This document shows positions 42,320-51,669 of a stretch of DNA of 64,000 bases, piece by piece (the stretch's first letter is position 1; every line of letters begins with the position of its first letter). The position numbers were made by a program, and so were the translations under genes. Below the pieces are notes generated by a model. That model ran no database searches. It saw only the letters and a list, made by a program, of their open reading frames with translations, and was not told the DNA's origin. Location of the stretch: contig NZ_JACHJU010000001.1 of assembly GCF_014203795.1 (NCBI RefSeq), positions 1,240,001-1,304,000 of the forward strand, in the 5' to 3' direction. This DNA is from Streptosporangium album (GTDB lineage Bacteria; Actinomycetota; Actinomycetes; Streptosporangiales; Streptosporangiaceae).

Positions 42320-43957
42320 TCAGGGGCGCGGAGAGGTGGCGTCCTCCGTGCCCGAGCCGATGGCCGCGTGCTCGTCGTGACCGTGGCCGTCGTCGAGCGG
42401 GACCTTCTCGCCGCCGTAGACCTTGCTCAGCCTGGCGCGGAGCCTGCCCAGCGGGCCGCGCATCCTCTTGGAGGGGATGCCGTCGGCGTCGGCGCCGGTT
42501 CCGGCGATCATCGGGACCGGCTGCTTGCCGCGCACGTGGGCCTCGATGCCCGCATCCTGTGGGACGTGGACCTCGATGTACTCACCGGAGGGCAGGCGCT
42601 TGATCACGCCGGACTCCACGCCGTGCCCGATCACCGCGGCGTCGCCGCGCTGCAGACCCAGGCAGATCCGGTAGGCGACGAAGTAGGCCACCGCGGGGCC
42701 GAGGAAGATCAGCACCCGGCCGACGTAGGTCGTCCAGTTCAGCGAGACGTGGAAGAACGCGGCGATCTCGTCGTTCGCCCCCATCAGCCACAGGAGGCCG
42801 TAGAACGTGACCGCGGAGATGCCGATCGAGGTGCGGTGCGGGTTGTTGCGGGGACGCTCGGCGATGTGGTGCTCGCTGCGGTCCCCGGTGACCCACCGCT
42901 CGATGAAGGGGTACAGGGCCAGGCCCGTCATGATGACGCCCATCGGGAGCAACGCCGGGATCAGCACGCTCATCGGCAGCGTGAAGCCCAGGACGTTGAT
43001 CTCCCATGCGGGCATCAGACGGAGCGAACCCTCCAGGAATCCCATGTAGAAGTCGGGCTGCGAACCCGCCGAGATGTCGGCCGGGGTGTAGGGGCCGAAC
43101 AGCCAGATCGGGTTGATCTGCGTGAAGGTGCCCAGCAGCGCGATGACGCCGAACGTGAACATGAAGTACGCGCCCGACTTGGCCATGAAGGACGGGTAGA
43201 ACGGGGCGCCCACCACGTTGGTGTTCGTGCGGCCCGGACCCGGCATCTGGGTGTGCTTCTGCACCCACATCAGTATGAGGTGAGCCGTGATCAGGGCCAG
43301 CAGGATGCCCGGGATGAGCAGGATGTGCATCGCGTAGAACCGTGAGACCACGTCCTCGCCGGGATATTCGCCGCCGAAGAGGAAGAAGGTGATCCAGGTG
43401 CCGACCAGCGGCAGCGAGATCATCACGCCCTCGGTGATCCGCAGACCGGCGCCGGAGAGCAGGTCGTCGGGGAGGGAGTAGCCGGTCAGACCCTCGAACA
43501 GGGCCAGCGTCAGCAGACCGACGCCGATCAGCCAGTTGAGCTCGCGCGGCTTGCGGTACGCACCGGTGAAGAACACCCGGAGCATGTGCACCATCATGCC
43601 GGCGACGAACAGCAGGGCGGCCCAGTGGTGCATCTGCCGCATCAGCAGACCACCGCGCACGTCGAAGCTGATGTGCAGCGTCGAGGCGTAGGCCTCCGAC
43701 ATCATGACGCCCTTGAGCGGCTCGTAGGAGCCGTTGTAGGCGACCTCACCCATGGTGGGTCTGAAGAAGAAGGTCAGGAAGGTCCCGGTCAGCAGCAGGA
43801 CGATGAACGAGTACAGCGCGATCTCGCCCAGCAGGAACGACCAGTGGTCGGGGAAGACCTTGCGCAGGTTGCGCTTGAGGAAGGTTCCCGCGCCGATGCG
43901 GTCGTCGATGAAGCTGCTCATGCTCGCTATGGGCTTCGGAACGGCTCCGGTGCTCAC
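42320..43957 (-). CDS. qcrB: cytochrome bc1 complex cytochrome b subunit, orphan copy
   Basis: 545-residue quinol-oxidising subunit of the actinobacterial bcc complex. Haem ligands lie in the HISFDVRGGLLMRQMHHWAA and RFYAMHILLIPGILLALITAHL segments, and the quinol-site PDDLLSG..LRITEG region is present. It carries the actinobacterial C-terminal extension. GTG start at 43957 with GGAGG. The housekeeping qcrB normally lies with qcrC, qcrA and ctaE; here those are absent, so this is probably a second copy that either substitutes into the complex or is used under another condition. Confidence 0.93.
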   Translation of the reverse strand: MSTGAVPKPIASMSSFIDDRIGAGTFLKRNLRKVFPDHWSFLLGEIALYSFIVLLLTGTFLTFFFRPTMGEVAYNGSYEPLKGVMMSEAYASTLHISFDVRGGLLMRQMHHWAALLFVAGMMVHMLRVFFTGAYRKPRELNWLIGVGLLTLALFEGLTGYSLPDDLLSGAGLRITEGVMISLPLVGTWITFFLFGGEYPGEDVVSRFYAMHILLIPGILLALITAHLILMWVQKHTQMPGPGRTNTNVVGAPFYPSFMAKSGAYFMFTFGVIALLGTFTQINPIWLFGPYTPADISAGSQPDFYMGFLEGSLRLMPAWEINVLGFTLPMSVLIPALLPMGVIMTGLALYPFIERWVTGDRSEHHIAERPRNNPHRTSIGISAVTFYGLLWLMGANDEIAAFFHVSLNWTTYVGRVLIFLGPAVAYFVAYRICLGLQRGDAAVIGHGVESGVIKRLPSGEYIEVHVPQDAGIEAHVRGKQPVPMIAGTGADADGIPSKRMRGPLGRLRARLSKVYGGEKVPLDDGHGHDEHAAIGSGTEDATSPRP

Positions 43958-44224
43958 GCGTGGCCTCCGTTCTCACGGACCTCGGCTCGGCGTCGCCACG
44001 CTCCCGGAGTTCAGGACTGGTGGGACGGCCCAGCCAACCGTGGATAACCAGGTATCTTCCATCCTTCCCGGCGAAAAACAGGTCCAGGCAAAGACCAGAC
44101 GACCATGCCGAAGATAGTTCTAGTGCTGCCTCGGCGTCGCGGACCGGCGGATGACCCGACCCCGGAGACCTCCGCCGTCGGAGGCCTGCGGGCGACCCGG
44201 CCCCGGAGAGCAGCGCCACTCCCG

Positions 44225-45283
44225 TCAGAACACGCGTTCCCTGACGGCTCGGGCCATGCCCGGGTCGTCGGCGAAGACGCCGTCCAGGCCGAGCCCGTAC
44301 AACCTCTCCAGCCAGCCCATCACGTTGCCCGTGGCACGGGGGAAGACGGGATGGGCGGGATCTCCGAGCCGGAAGTCCACCGGGAGCTGGGAGTTCTCGT
44401 TCCTGACGGTCCAGGCGTGAACCTTCAGACCGGCCCGGCGGGCGTCGTCGACGAGGGTGGTGGGCTCGAGGAGAAGGCCGTCGGGGCCGGTCGGCACGAT
44501 CCGCCGGGTGTCCACGCCGATGCCGTCCGCGTAGTCCGCCACCTCGCGCAACCCCTCCGGGGTGACCATGGTGTCGTAGGTGCGCGGGTCTCCGGCCACC
44601 GTCCAGTCGTACGGCGCGCCGGTGGCGGTGATGAGCTGGATCAGCGGCAGCCGGGTCCGCTCCCTGAGCTCGCGCAGGTTGGCGGTCTCGAACGACTGGA
44701 TGAAGACCGGGTCGTGCCGCCCGCGCCAGCCGTACCGGGCGAGCGTCTCCAGCAGCGGCTCCTCCAGGGAGAGCCCGATGGAATCGAAGTAGCCGGGGTG
44801 CTTGGTCTCGGGATAGACGCCGACCCCGTGGCGCTGCGCGAGCCGGATGATCTCGTCGAAGGTCGGTATCCGCGCCAGACCGTTGAAGACGGTGTTGCCC
44901 GGGCGCAGTTCGGGGACGCGTTCCTCCGCCCTCAGCGTCTTCAGCTCGGCGAGGGTGAAGTCCTCGGTGAACCAGCCGGTCACCGAGAGCCCGTCGATCT
45001 CCTTGGCCGTACGGCGGTCCGCGAACTCGGGGTGTCTCGCGACGTCCGTGGTGCCGGAGATCTCGTTCTCGTGCCTGGCGACCAGCACGTGGTCCCTGGT
45101 GGAGACCAGGTCGGGCTCGATGTAGTCGGCACCGAGCGCGATCGCGGTCTCGTAGGAGAGCAGCGTGTGCTCGGGCCGGTGGGCGCTGGCGCCCCGATGC
45201 CCGATGACGAGGGGCTTGGGGCCACGGCGGTCGGCGGTCGCGGGTCCGGGTTGTTGCAACACAACCGCGACGGTACCGCCCAC
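44225..45283 (-). CDS. glycerophosphodiester phosphodiesterase
   Basis: 352 residues, GDPD fold. Motifs: IGHRGASAHRPEHT (catalytic His), DYIEPDLVSTRDH (metal Glu/Asp), and the general acid His in LVARHEN. It cleaves glycerophosphodiesters to glycerol 3-phosphate and an alcohol. The GTG at 45283 gives a hydrophobic start (VAVVLQQ) that may be the tail of a signal peptide; codons upstream (PAASAVL) are also hydrophobic but no clear start exists. Resembles secreted, long GDPDs (GlpQ) in size. Confidence 0.87.
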   Translation of the reverse strand: MGGTVAVVLQQPGPATADRRGPKPLVIGHRGASAHRPEHTLLSYETAIALGADYIEPDLVSTRDHVLVARHENEISGTTDVARHPEFADRRTAKEIDGLSVTGWFTEDFTLAELKTLRAEERVPELRPGNTVFNGLARIPTFDEIIRLAQRHGVGVYPETKHPGYFDSIGLSLEEPLLETLARYGWRGRHDPVFIQSFETANLRELRERTRLPLIQLITATGAPYDWTVAGDPRTYDTMVTPEGLREVADYADGIGVDTRRIVPTGPDGLLLEPTTLVDDARRAGLKVHAWTVRNENSQLPVDFRLGDPAHPVFPRATGNVMGWLERLYGLGLDGVFADDPGMARAVRERVF

Positions 45284-45449
45284 GAGAACGGCCGATGCCG
45301 CCGGCTCCTCCCGTACTTGACGCGCCGGCTCGACCAGTCGCGGGCCGGAGTGCTGTCCTTGCCGGCCCGGCCGTGTCGATCGGCGGCGCGTCTCCGGAGT
45401 CGTCGGCGGTCACGACCTCACCCCGGCCCTGTGATAGCGCTGAGTCCGA

Positions 45450-46652
45450 TCACCTGGTTGACACGAGATCCTCCGCTCCGGCGACCGGCACCGGCCGTCC
45501 CGCCAGGAACCCGGCGACCAGTTGGAGCGAGCACGCACCGAGCCCGGCCAGCAGAGGCAGCGTCCAGCCGCCCGAGCTCTGATGGAGCGCGCCGACCAGA
45601 AACGGGCCGAGCGCCGCCAGCACGTATCCGGCGGACTGCGCGACGGCCGACAGCGCGGTGACCGAGGTGGGGTCGGGAGCACGCAGTGCGATGATCAGCA
45701 GGGCGAGCGCGATCGAGGCGCCCTGCCCCAGGCCCAGAACGGTCATCCACAGCCACGGAACGGCGGTCGGCGCGACCAGCACACCGGCGTATCCCACGAT
45801 GGTGAGCAGGGCCGCCGCCGTCACGTGCGGCACCTGCGACCGGGCCCTGCCGGCGATGACCGGGACCGTGAGGGTGGCGGCGATCTGCGCCAGATTGGTG
45901 AGGCCGAGCAGGTAGCCCGCCTGGTCGGCGGGGAGGCCCGCGTCACGGAAGATCGTGGGTATCCAGGCCAGCATGATGTAGAAGGTGAGCGACTGAAGGC
46001 CCATGTAGGCGGTGACGGACCAGGTCACCCGGGTGCGCAGCAGCGCGCGGAACGGCCTGGGCGCGTTCCCCGCGGGCGCGGGGGGCCACAACGCCTGGGG
46101 CAGCCAGAGCACGGCCGCCGCGCACGCCGGGATCGCGGCCATCGCGGTCACCTCGCGCCAGCCGTATCCGGTGGCGTGCTCCAGCGGTACCGTCAGCCCC
46201 GACGCGATGGCGGCGCCCAGCACGAGGCCGGAGACGTACACCGAGGTGAACAGGCCGACCTGCGCGGGGAAGTGCTGCTTGACGACGCCCGGCATCACCA
46301 CGTTCATGATGGCGATGGCCGTGCCCGCCACGGCCGCCCCCGCGTAGAGCGCGGGAACGTTTCCGGCGGCACGCAGCACCACGCCCGCGGCGAGGATCAG
46401 CAGCCCGGCCAGCAGCGTGCGGTCCAGGCCGAACCGGCGGGCCAGCAGCGGGGCGAGTGGGGCCAGGACGCCCAGGCAGACCACCATCACCGTGGTGATG
46501 GCACCGCCACCGGCCGCGCTCAGCCCGAGGTCGGACATGATCTCACTCAGGACCGGGGAGACACCTGCCAGAGCGGGCCTGAGGTTGAGCGAGGCGAGTA
46601 TCAACCCCGCGATCAACAGGATCCGCGACACTCTGAGTCCTCGATCAGTCAT
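45450..46652 (-). CDS. MFS transporter, CynX/NimT type
   Basis: 400 residues, 12 membrane segments. The start RILLIAGLILASLNLRPALAGVSPVLSEI is characteristic of the CynX/YycB/NimT branch (cyanate or 2-nitroimidazole transporters). ATG 46652 has AAGGTGGGG upstream. It is divergent from the LacI gene at 46802; the LacI operator at 46759 lies between them, so the exporter could be coregulated. Confidence 0.86.
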   Translation of the reverse strand: MTDRGLRVSRILLIAGLILASLNLRPALAGVSPVLSEIMSDLGLSAAGGGAITTVMVVCLGVLAPLAPLLARRFGLDRTLLAGLLILAAGVVLRAAGNVPALYAGAAVAGTAIAIMNVVMPGVVKQHFPAQVGLFTSVYVSGLVLGAAIASGLTVPLEHATGYGWREVTAMAAIPACAAAVLWLPQALWPPAPAGNAPRPFRALLRTRVTWSVTAYMGLQSLTFYIMLAWIPTIFRDAGLPADQAGYLLGLTNLAQIAATLTVPVIAGRARSQVPHVTAAALLTIVGYAGVLVAPTAVPWLWMTVLGLGQGASIALALLIIALRAPDPTSVTALSAVAQSAGYVLAALGPFLVGALHQSSGGWTLPLLAGLGACSLQLVAGFLAGRPVPVAGAEDLVSTR

Positions 46653-46758
46653 CGCCCCACCTTCCCACAACCCGGACATAGATGATCAGGAGAGGCATTG
46701 ATTGACACATCACCGTACGGGACGCCCCGACCTGCGCGGCAGCGGCCCATCGGATCGA

Positions 46759-46772
46759 TGACAACGTTGTCA
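46759..46772. promoter_or_regulatory. LacI operator TGACAACGTTGTCA, copy 1
   Basis: Perfect 14-bp palindrome, 30 nt before the start of the LacI gene. Identical to 51468-51481 before the binding protein gene. Confidence 0.9.
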
Positions 46773-46801
46773 ACAAGCCGGACTTGGGCGATGATCGGGT
46801 C

Positions 46802-47791
46802 GTGACAGACAGCGTCCGCGGACGCCCCACCATGAAAGACGTCGCGGCGGCGGCCGGGGTGGCGCTCAAGACCGTCTCCCGGGTCGTCAACGAGGAGCCC
46901 GGGGTCAACCCCGCCACCGCCGGACGGGTCCTGTCCGCCATCGAACGGCTCGGCTACCGGCGCAACGAGAGCGCCCGCGTGCTGCGCAGGGGCCGGACCG
47001 CGACCGTCGGCCTGGTGATCGAGGACGTGGGCGACCCGTTCTACTCCGGGATCAGTCGCGCGGTCGAGGAGGTGGCGCTCCGGCACGGCTCACTGGTGCT
47101 CAGCGGCTCCTCCGGGGAGGAACCGCCACGCGAGCGGGAGCTCGTCCTCACCTTCTGCTCCCGCCGGGTGGACGGCCTGATCATCGTGCCGGCCGGGACC
47201 GACCACGGATACCTCAGACCCGAGCTCGACGCGGGCATCGCCGCCGTCTTCGCCGACCGGCCGGGCGGGCTGGACGTGGACACCGTGTTCTGCGACAACC
47301 GGGGCGGGGCTCACACCGGGGTCACCCACCTGATCCGGTACGGCCACCGCCGCATCGCCTTCCTCGGCGACCGGCCGTCCATCTTCACCGCGGCCGAGCG
47401 CCTGTACGGCTACCGCCGTGCCCTGGACGACGCGGGCCTGCCCGCCGACGAGTCCCTGGTCGCGATGGGCCCGCCGGAGCAGGCCGGGCCCGCGCTGGAG
47501 CGGATGCTCTCCGGCGACGACCCGCCCACCGCGGTGTTCACCGGCAACGGCCGGATCACCGTGGCCGTGCTGCGCGGCGGGCACAGGCTCGCCATGGTCG
47601 GCTTCGACGACTTCGAGCTCGCCGACCTGCTGGTGCCCGGGGTGACCGTGGTGGCCCAGGACCCCTCCCGCCTCGGCCGGACCGCGGCCGAGCTACTCTT
47701 CCGCCGCATCGACGGTGAGCCGGGTCCCGCCCGCCGGATCGAGCTGCCGACCCGCCTCATCCCCCGCGGCTCGGGCGAGCTCCGGCCGTGA
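46802..47791 (+). CDS. LacI family regulator of the adjacent sugar ABC transporter
   Basis: 329 residues counting from GTG 46802; a TTG at 46784 is an alternative. N-terminal HTH TMKDVAAAAGVALKTVSRVVN; effector domain with VGLVIEDVGDPFYSGISRAV, VDGLIIVPA and AMVGFDDFELADL. The palindrome TGACAACGTTGTCA lies directly upstream and again, in identical form, before the ABC transporter operon 4.7 kb away. The protein therefore very probably represses itself and the transporter and is released by the imported sugar. Confidence 0.92.
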   Translation: MTDSVRGRPTMKDVAAAAGVALKTVSRVVNEEPGVNPATAGRVLSAIERLGYRRNESARVLRRGRTATVGLVIEDVGDPFYSGISRAVEEVALRHGSLVLSGSSGEEPPRERELVLTFCSRRVDGLIIVPAGTDHGYLRPELDAGIAAVFADRPGGLDVDTVFCDNRGGAHTGVTHLIRYGHRRIAFLGDRPSIFTAAERLYGYRRALDDAGLPADESLVAMGPPEQAGPALERMLSGDDPPTAVFTGNGRITVAVLRGGHRLAMVGFDDFELADLLVPGVTVVAQDPSRLGRTAAELLFRRIDGEPGPARRIELPTRLIPRGSGELRP

Positions 47792-47841
47792 GGCCGTAAC
47801 GGGAAGGCCATGCCGGGAAGGCCGGAATCCAGGTCCCCGGG

Positions 47842-48111
47842 CTACGCCGCTTCGGCGGCTTGCCCGATTGCCTGCAGCACACGGGCGTGATGCTGCTCGG
47901 CCAGCAGATGACCGATCCCGACGACGAGCACGACGGGCCATTCGATGATCTCCAGCGCGCCCAGCACGCCCAGCGCGGCGTAGAAGACGAGGAGATCCGG
48001 TGGCGGCAGGGTCAGCTCGCCGAGCACCGGCACGCTGATGCGTGTCCGCTCCCTCTCGCCTGCCCGGTCAGCCGTTCTGCCATCCGAGGCGGTGGCGGTC
48101 TTCTGGGCCAT
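47842..48111 (-). CDS. small membrane protein of unknown function
   Basis: 89 residues with an acidic/basic N-terminus (RTADRAGERERTRISVP) and two hydrophobic stretches (PDLLVFYAALGVLGALEIIEWPVVLVVGIG). The end is AEQHHARVLQAIGQAAEAA. No family recognised. Coding-like third-base composition. It lies between the LacI gene and the ABC operon on the operon's strand. Confidence 0.6.
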   Translation of the reverse strand: MAQKTATASDGRTADRAGERERTRISVPVLGELTLPPPDLLVFYAALGVLGALEIIEWPVVLVVGIGHLLAEQHHARVLQAIGQAAEAA

Positions 48112-48267
48112 GGCAGCCTCCGTGAATCACGACGTACCGTCAGCCGTCCCCGCCGCGGGCGACCTGTAACGCCGCGCAAGGAGAACTTTGCCGGCGCCCG
48201 CCGGGATCCCGGTGGAAGCCTGTCAACGGACCTCGGTGATCTGCCGTCCGAGGCGGCCGGCCGTGAG

Positions 48268-49185
48268 TCAGCCCTTCAGCGCTCCGGCCATGAGGCCGCG
48301 CATGAAGAACCGGCCGAGCAGGACGTAGATCACCATTGTGGGGATGGAGGCGAGCAGGGCCGCGGCCATCTGCTGGCTGTAGGGGACGGTCTGGGCTCCG
48401 GCGATGTTGTTGAGCATCACCGTGGTGGGCCAGCTCTGCGGGCCGGTCAGGAAGACGGCGAACAGGAAGTCGTTCCACATCGAGGTGAACTGCCAGATGA
48501 TCACCACCGCGAACGCGGGCCCGGAGACCGGCAGCACCACCGACCAGTAGGTACGCAGCATCCCCGCGCCGTCCACCCGGGAGGCCTCGATGAGCTCGTC
48601 CGGGATGGTGACGTAGTAGTTGCGGAAGATCAGTGTGCAGATCGGGATGCCGTAGACCACGTGGGTGAGGAGCAGCCCCGGGATCGCGCCGTAGAAGACG
48701 CCCGGCACCCCGGTGAGGTCCTGGGTGATCTCGTTGAACTTCACCAGGAGCTGGACCAGCGGGATCATGACGCCCTGGTAGGGGATGAACATGCCGAACA
48801 GGAACAGCGTGAACAGCACGTCGGCGCCGGGGAAGCGCCATTTCGACAGCACGTAGCCGTTCATGGAGCCCAGGACGGCGGAGATCAGCGCACCGGGTAC
48901 GGCCAGCAGCACGCTGTTCCATATGCCGGGCGCGAGCTTCTCCCACGCCACCCGCCACGGCTGGAGCGTCCACACCTCCGGCAGTGCCCAGGCCCGGCCG
49001 GGGTCGGCCTCGGTCAGCGGCTTGAAGCTGGTGACCAGCAGCACGTAGACCGGGATCAGGAAGACCACCAGGAAGGCGATCAGCAGGGTCAGCCGGACAC
49101 CGCGCGTCCAGCCCGCCCGCCGCCTGGCACGGCCGCCCGGGTCCCGCACCTGCGCGGAAGGTGACCGTGTCTCCGTGACCGTCAT
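48268..49185 (-). CDS. carbohydrate ABC transporter permease (MalG type)
   Basis: 305 residues, six membrane segments. The permease signature EASRVDGAGMLRTYWSVVLP (EAA loop, about 195-215) matches binding-protein-dependent MalG-like subunits. Together with the MalF-like subunit it forms the channel. ATG 49185 overlaps the stop of that gene (ATGA), so both are translated together. No ATP-binding gene follows; a shared MsiK-type ATPase elsewhere is expected, as is usual in actinomycetes. Confidence 0.92.
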   Translation of the reverse strand: MTVTETRSPSAQVRDPGGRARRRAGWTRGVRLTLLIAFLVVFLIPVYVLLVTSFKPLTEADPGRAWALPEVWTLQPWRVAWEKLAPGIWNSVLLAVPGALISAVLGSMNGYVLSKWRFPGADVLFTLFLFGMFIPYQGVMIPLVQLLVKFNEITQDLTGVPGVFYGAIPGLLLTHVVYGIPICTLIFRNYYVTIPDELIEASRVDGAGMLRTYWSVVLPVSGPAFAVVIIWQFTSMWNDFLFAVFLTGPQSWPTTVMLNNIAGAQTVPYSQQMAAALLASIPTMVIYVLLGRFFMRGLMAGALKG

Positions 49186-50069
49186 GGCCGCCTCTCCTTG
49201 CGAAGGGTCCAGACCAGGTAGGGGATGACGAAGAGGCTCACCGCGAGCACGATGTAGGACGCGATGGTGGCCCCCTTGGCCGGGTCGTGGGAGTCGAAGA
49301 CCGCGACCCACATGAACACGGCGGGGACGTCGGTGATGATCTGCTTGCCGGAGACCGCCATGATCAGGTCGAAGACCTTCAGCGAGATGTGGCCGAGGAT
49401 GATCAGCGCGGACAGCGTCACCGGGCGGAGCAGCGGCAGCACGATGTGCCGGTAGACCTGCCACTCGGTGCAGCCGTCCACCCGGGCGGCCTCCCTGAGG
49501 TCCTCGGGGACGCCCCGGAAGCCCGCCAGGAACAACGCCATGACATATCCAGACATTTGCCAGATTGCCGGGATGGCCATGGCCGCCATCCCCCAGTCCG
49601 GATTCCGGAACCACTCCCACTGCAGGAAGTCCAGACCCAGGCTGTCGAACAGCCGGTTCAGCCCGACCGCCCGCTCGTCCTGGCCGGAGTTCATCAGCCA
49701 GCGCCAGACCACCCCGGTCGCCACGAACGAGATCGCCATCGGGAACAGGTAGATCGTCCGGAAGGTCCCCTCGCCCCTGATCCCCTTCTCCATCAGGAAC
49801 GCCAGCAACCAGCCCAGCACCAGCGCTCCGGCCACGAACACCACGGTGAAGACGATCGCGTGGTTGACCGAGATGCCCCACCGCTTCTGGTCCCAGAGCG
49901 AGACGAAGTTCTCCAGGCCGACGAAGCTCCCCTCGGAGACCTCGTCGTGCTTGTCTGTCATGGCCAGCCGGAAGTTCCAGCCGAGCATGCCGTACACGAA
50001 GACCGCGATGGCGATGATCGACGGCGTGACCAGCAGCAACCCCGGCAGCCATCTGCGCACCCGTGTCAC
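49182..50069 (-). CDS. carbohydrate ABC transporter permease (MalF type)
   Basis: 295 residues with six membrane segments and the EAA motif EAARVDGCTEWQVYRHIVLPLL. First permease of the operon, 61 nt after the binding protein gene. Partner of the MalG-like subunit. It lacks the extra periplasmic loop of E. coli MalF. Confidence 0.92.
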   Translation of the reverse strand: MTRVRRWLPGLLLVTPSIIAIAVFVYGMLGWNFRLAMTDKHDEVSEGSFVGLENFVSLWDQKRWGISVNHAIVFTVVFVAGALVLGWLLAFLMEKGIRGEGTFRTIYLFPMAISFVATGVVWRWLMNSGQDERAVGLNRLFDSLGLDFLQWEWFRNPDWGMAAMAIPAIWQMSGYVMALFLAGFRGVPEDLREAARVDGCTEWQVYRHIVLPLLRPVTLSALIILGHISLKVFDLIMAVSGKQIITDVPAVFMWVAVFDSHDPAKGATIASYIVLAVSLFVIPYLVWTLRKERRP

Positions 50070-50130
50070 GAAGACCCCTTCTCCGGGTTGGGTGAGGTAC
50101 GGCCCGCGTCACCGCGGGCCGTACCGGATA

Positions 50131-51417
50131 TCACTGACCCGAGTTCTTGGCGGCCTCGACCAGCGCGGTCTGGAGCGCCGCCACGTCCCTGTCCTCGTGG
50201 AACAGGCCGACCGCCTCGTTGATCGAGACACGCCAGGCGTCGTTGACGTTGACGCCGTGCTGGATGGACCCGGCGAGCTTGTTGCTCCCCCAGTCCTTCA
50301 GCGCGTCGGCGAGGTAGTCGGTGTAGAGGGAGGTGTCGGCGTCCTTGCGGGCCGGGATGGACCCCTTCTTGGGGTTGAAGGCGTCCTGGCCCTCCTTGCT
50401 CGCCGCCACCTTCAGCCAGGCCACCGCCCCGTCGCGGTTCGGCGCGCCCTTGGGCAGGGTGAAGCTGTCCGACAGCCACATGAAGGTGCCGCCGGTGCCG
50501 GGCGAGGGCGCCCAGTCGAAGTCGGTCTTGGACGTCTTGCCCAGGCCGCCGTCCGGCGGGTTGTGGAAGTAGCCGTAGGCCCAGTCGCCCATGATCGTGA
50601 ACGCGGCCTCACCGTCGGCCACCTGCTTGGCGGCGGGCTGCCAGTCGTCGGCCGGGTCGCCGGCGTAGGACAGGATCGTCTTGAAGTCGTTCAGCGCCTT
50701 GGTCATGGCCGGGCCCGACCAGTCGGACTTCGCGGTCCAGAGCTGGTTGTAGGCGTCGGTGCCGAGGGAGCCGAGCAGCACGCTCTCCAGCAGGTGCACC
50801 ATGGTCCACTCGGAGCCGATCGCGAGCGGGATCTTGCCCGTCTTCTTGACCTTCTCCAGGGCCGCGACGAACTCCTCGATCGTCTTGGGGACCTCGGCGA
50901 CGCCCGCCTCCTTGAGCACACCGGGGTTGAACCACATCACGTTGGAGCGGTGGATGTTGACCGGGACCGAGTAGATCTTCCCTTCCACGCTGATCTGGTC
51001 GATCAACTGCTGCGGGAAGACCTCCTTCAGCTTGAGCTCGTCGTAGAGGAAATTGACCGGCTCCAGGTCACCGGCCTTGATGTAGCCCTGAAGTTCCGCG
51101 CCCGCGTGCCCCTGGAAGGTGTCCGGCGGCGTGTCGGCCTGCAACTTGGTGGCCAGCAGGGCACGGGCCTTGTCGCCGGAACCACCCGCCACGGCCGCGT
51201 CGAAGAACGTCAGACCGGTGTTCTGTTTCTCGAAGATCTCCTTCATGGCCTTCAGGCCGTCGGCCTCGCCTGGTCCGGTCCACCAGGAGAAGACCTCGAC
51301 CTTCTTCTTCGCGTCAGCCTGCGGGCTCTGCGCGGCACCACCGCCGTCACCACAGGCGGTCAGGGTGAGCAGGCCTGCCACGGTGACCGCGACGGCCGCC
51401 ATCCACCGTCGTCGCAT
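50131..51417 (-). CDS. ABC transporter extracellular sugar-binding lipoprotein
   Basis: 428 residues. Signal ends at a lipobox LLTLTAC (Cys22) followed by a Gly/Ala linker. The fold is that of family 1 solute-binding proteins; seen are VEVFSWWTGPGEADGLKAM and the C-terminal GLFHEDRDVAALQ region. It captures a sugar outside the cell. ATG 51417 follows GGGAAG. The palindrome TGACAACGTTGTCA lies 51-64 nt upstream. The sugar cannot be told; WWTGPGE-type N-termini are seen in glucose/mannose and oligosaccharide binders. Confidence 0.92.
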   Translation of the reverse strand: MRRRWMAAVAVTVAGLLTLTACGDGGGAAQSPQADAKKKVEVFSWWTGPGEADGLKAMKEIFEKQNTGLTFFDAAVAGGSGDKARALLATKLQADTPPDTFQGHAGAELQGYIKAGDLEPVNFLYDELKLKEVFPQQLIDQISVEGKIYSVPVNIHRSNVMWFNPGVLKEAGVAEVPKTIEEFVAALEKVKKTGKIPLAIGSEWTMVHLLESVLLGSLGTDAYNQLWTAKSDWSGPAMTKALNDFKTILSYAGDPADDWQPAAKQVADGEAAFTIMGDWAYGYFHNPPDGGLGKTSKTDFDWAPSPGTGGTFMWLSDSFTLPKGAPNRDGAVAWLKVAASKEGQDAFNPKKGSIPARKDADTSLYTDYLADALKDWGSNKLAGSIQHGVNVNDAWRVSINEAVGLFHEDRDVAALQTALVEAAKNSGQ

Positions 51418-51467
51418 AGCTTCCCGTCCCTTCGGGGTCGAGGTTTCACAGATTCCCCCGAGAAAGA

Positions 51468-51481
51468 TGACAACGTTGTCA
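51468..51481. promoter_or_regulatory. LacI operator TGACAACGTTGTCA, copy 2
   Basis: Perfect 14-bp palindrome, identical to 46759-46772, upstream of the sugar-binding lipoprotein gene. Confidence 0.9.
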
Positions 51482-51669
51482 GCAGAGCTATCAACGCATT
51501 TCATACCAAGCGACGTCAAGGTGTGGGCGGATAACTTCTCCGCATTTTGATCTAGGCCGTGTCCCGTGGAACAGGGCGTGCCGGAACCCATGGCCCTCGG
51601 TTGGAGCGCGACAGGGCCCGCGAAGCGGGACGGATGGTTCGAGCCTTTCGCCCGCGGGCGGGACAGGGT

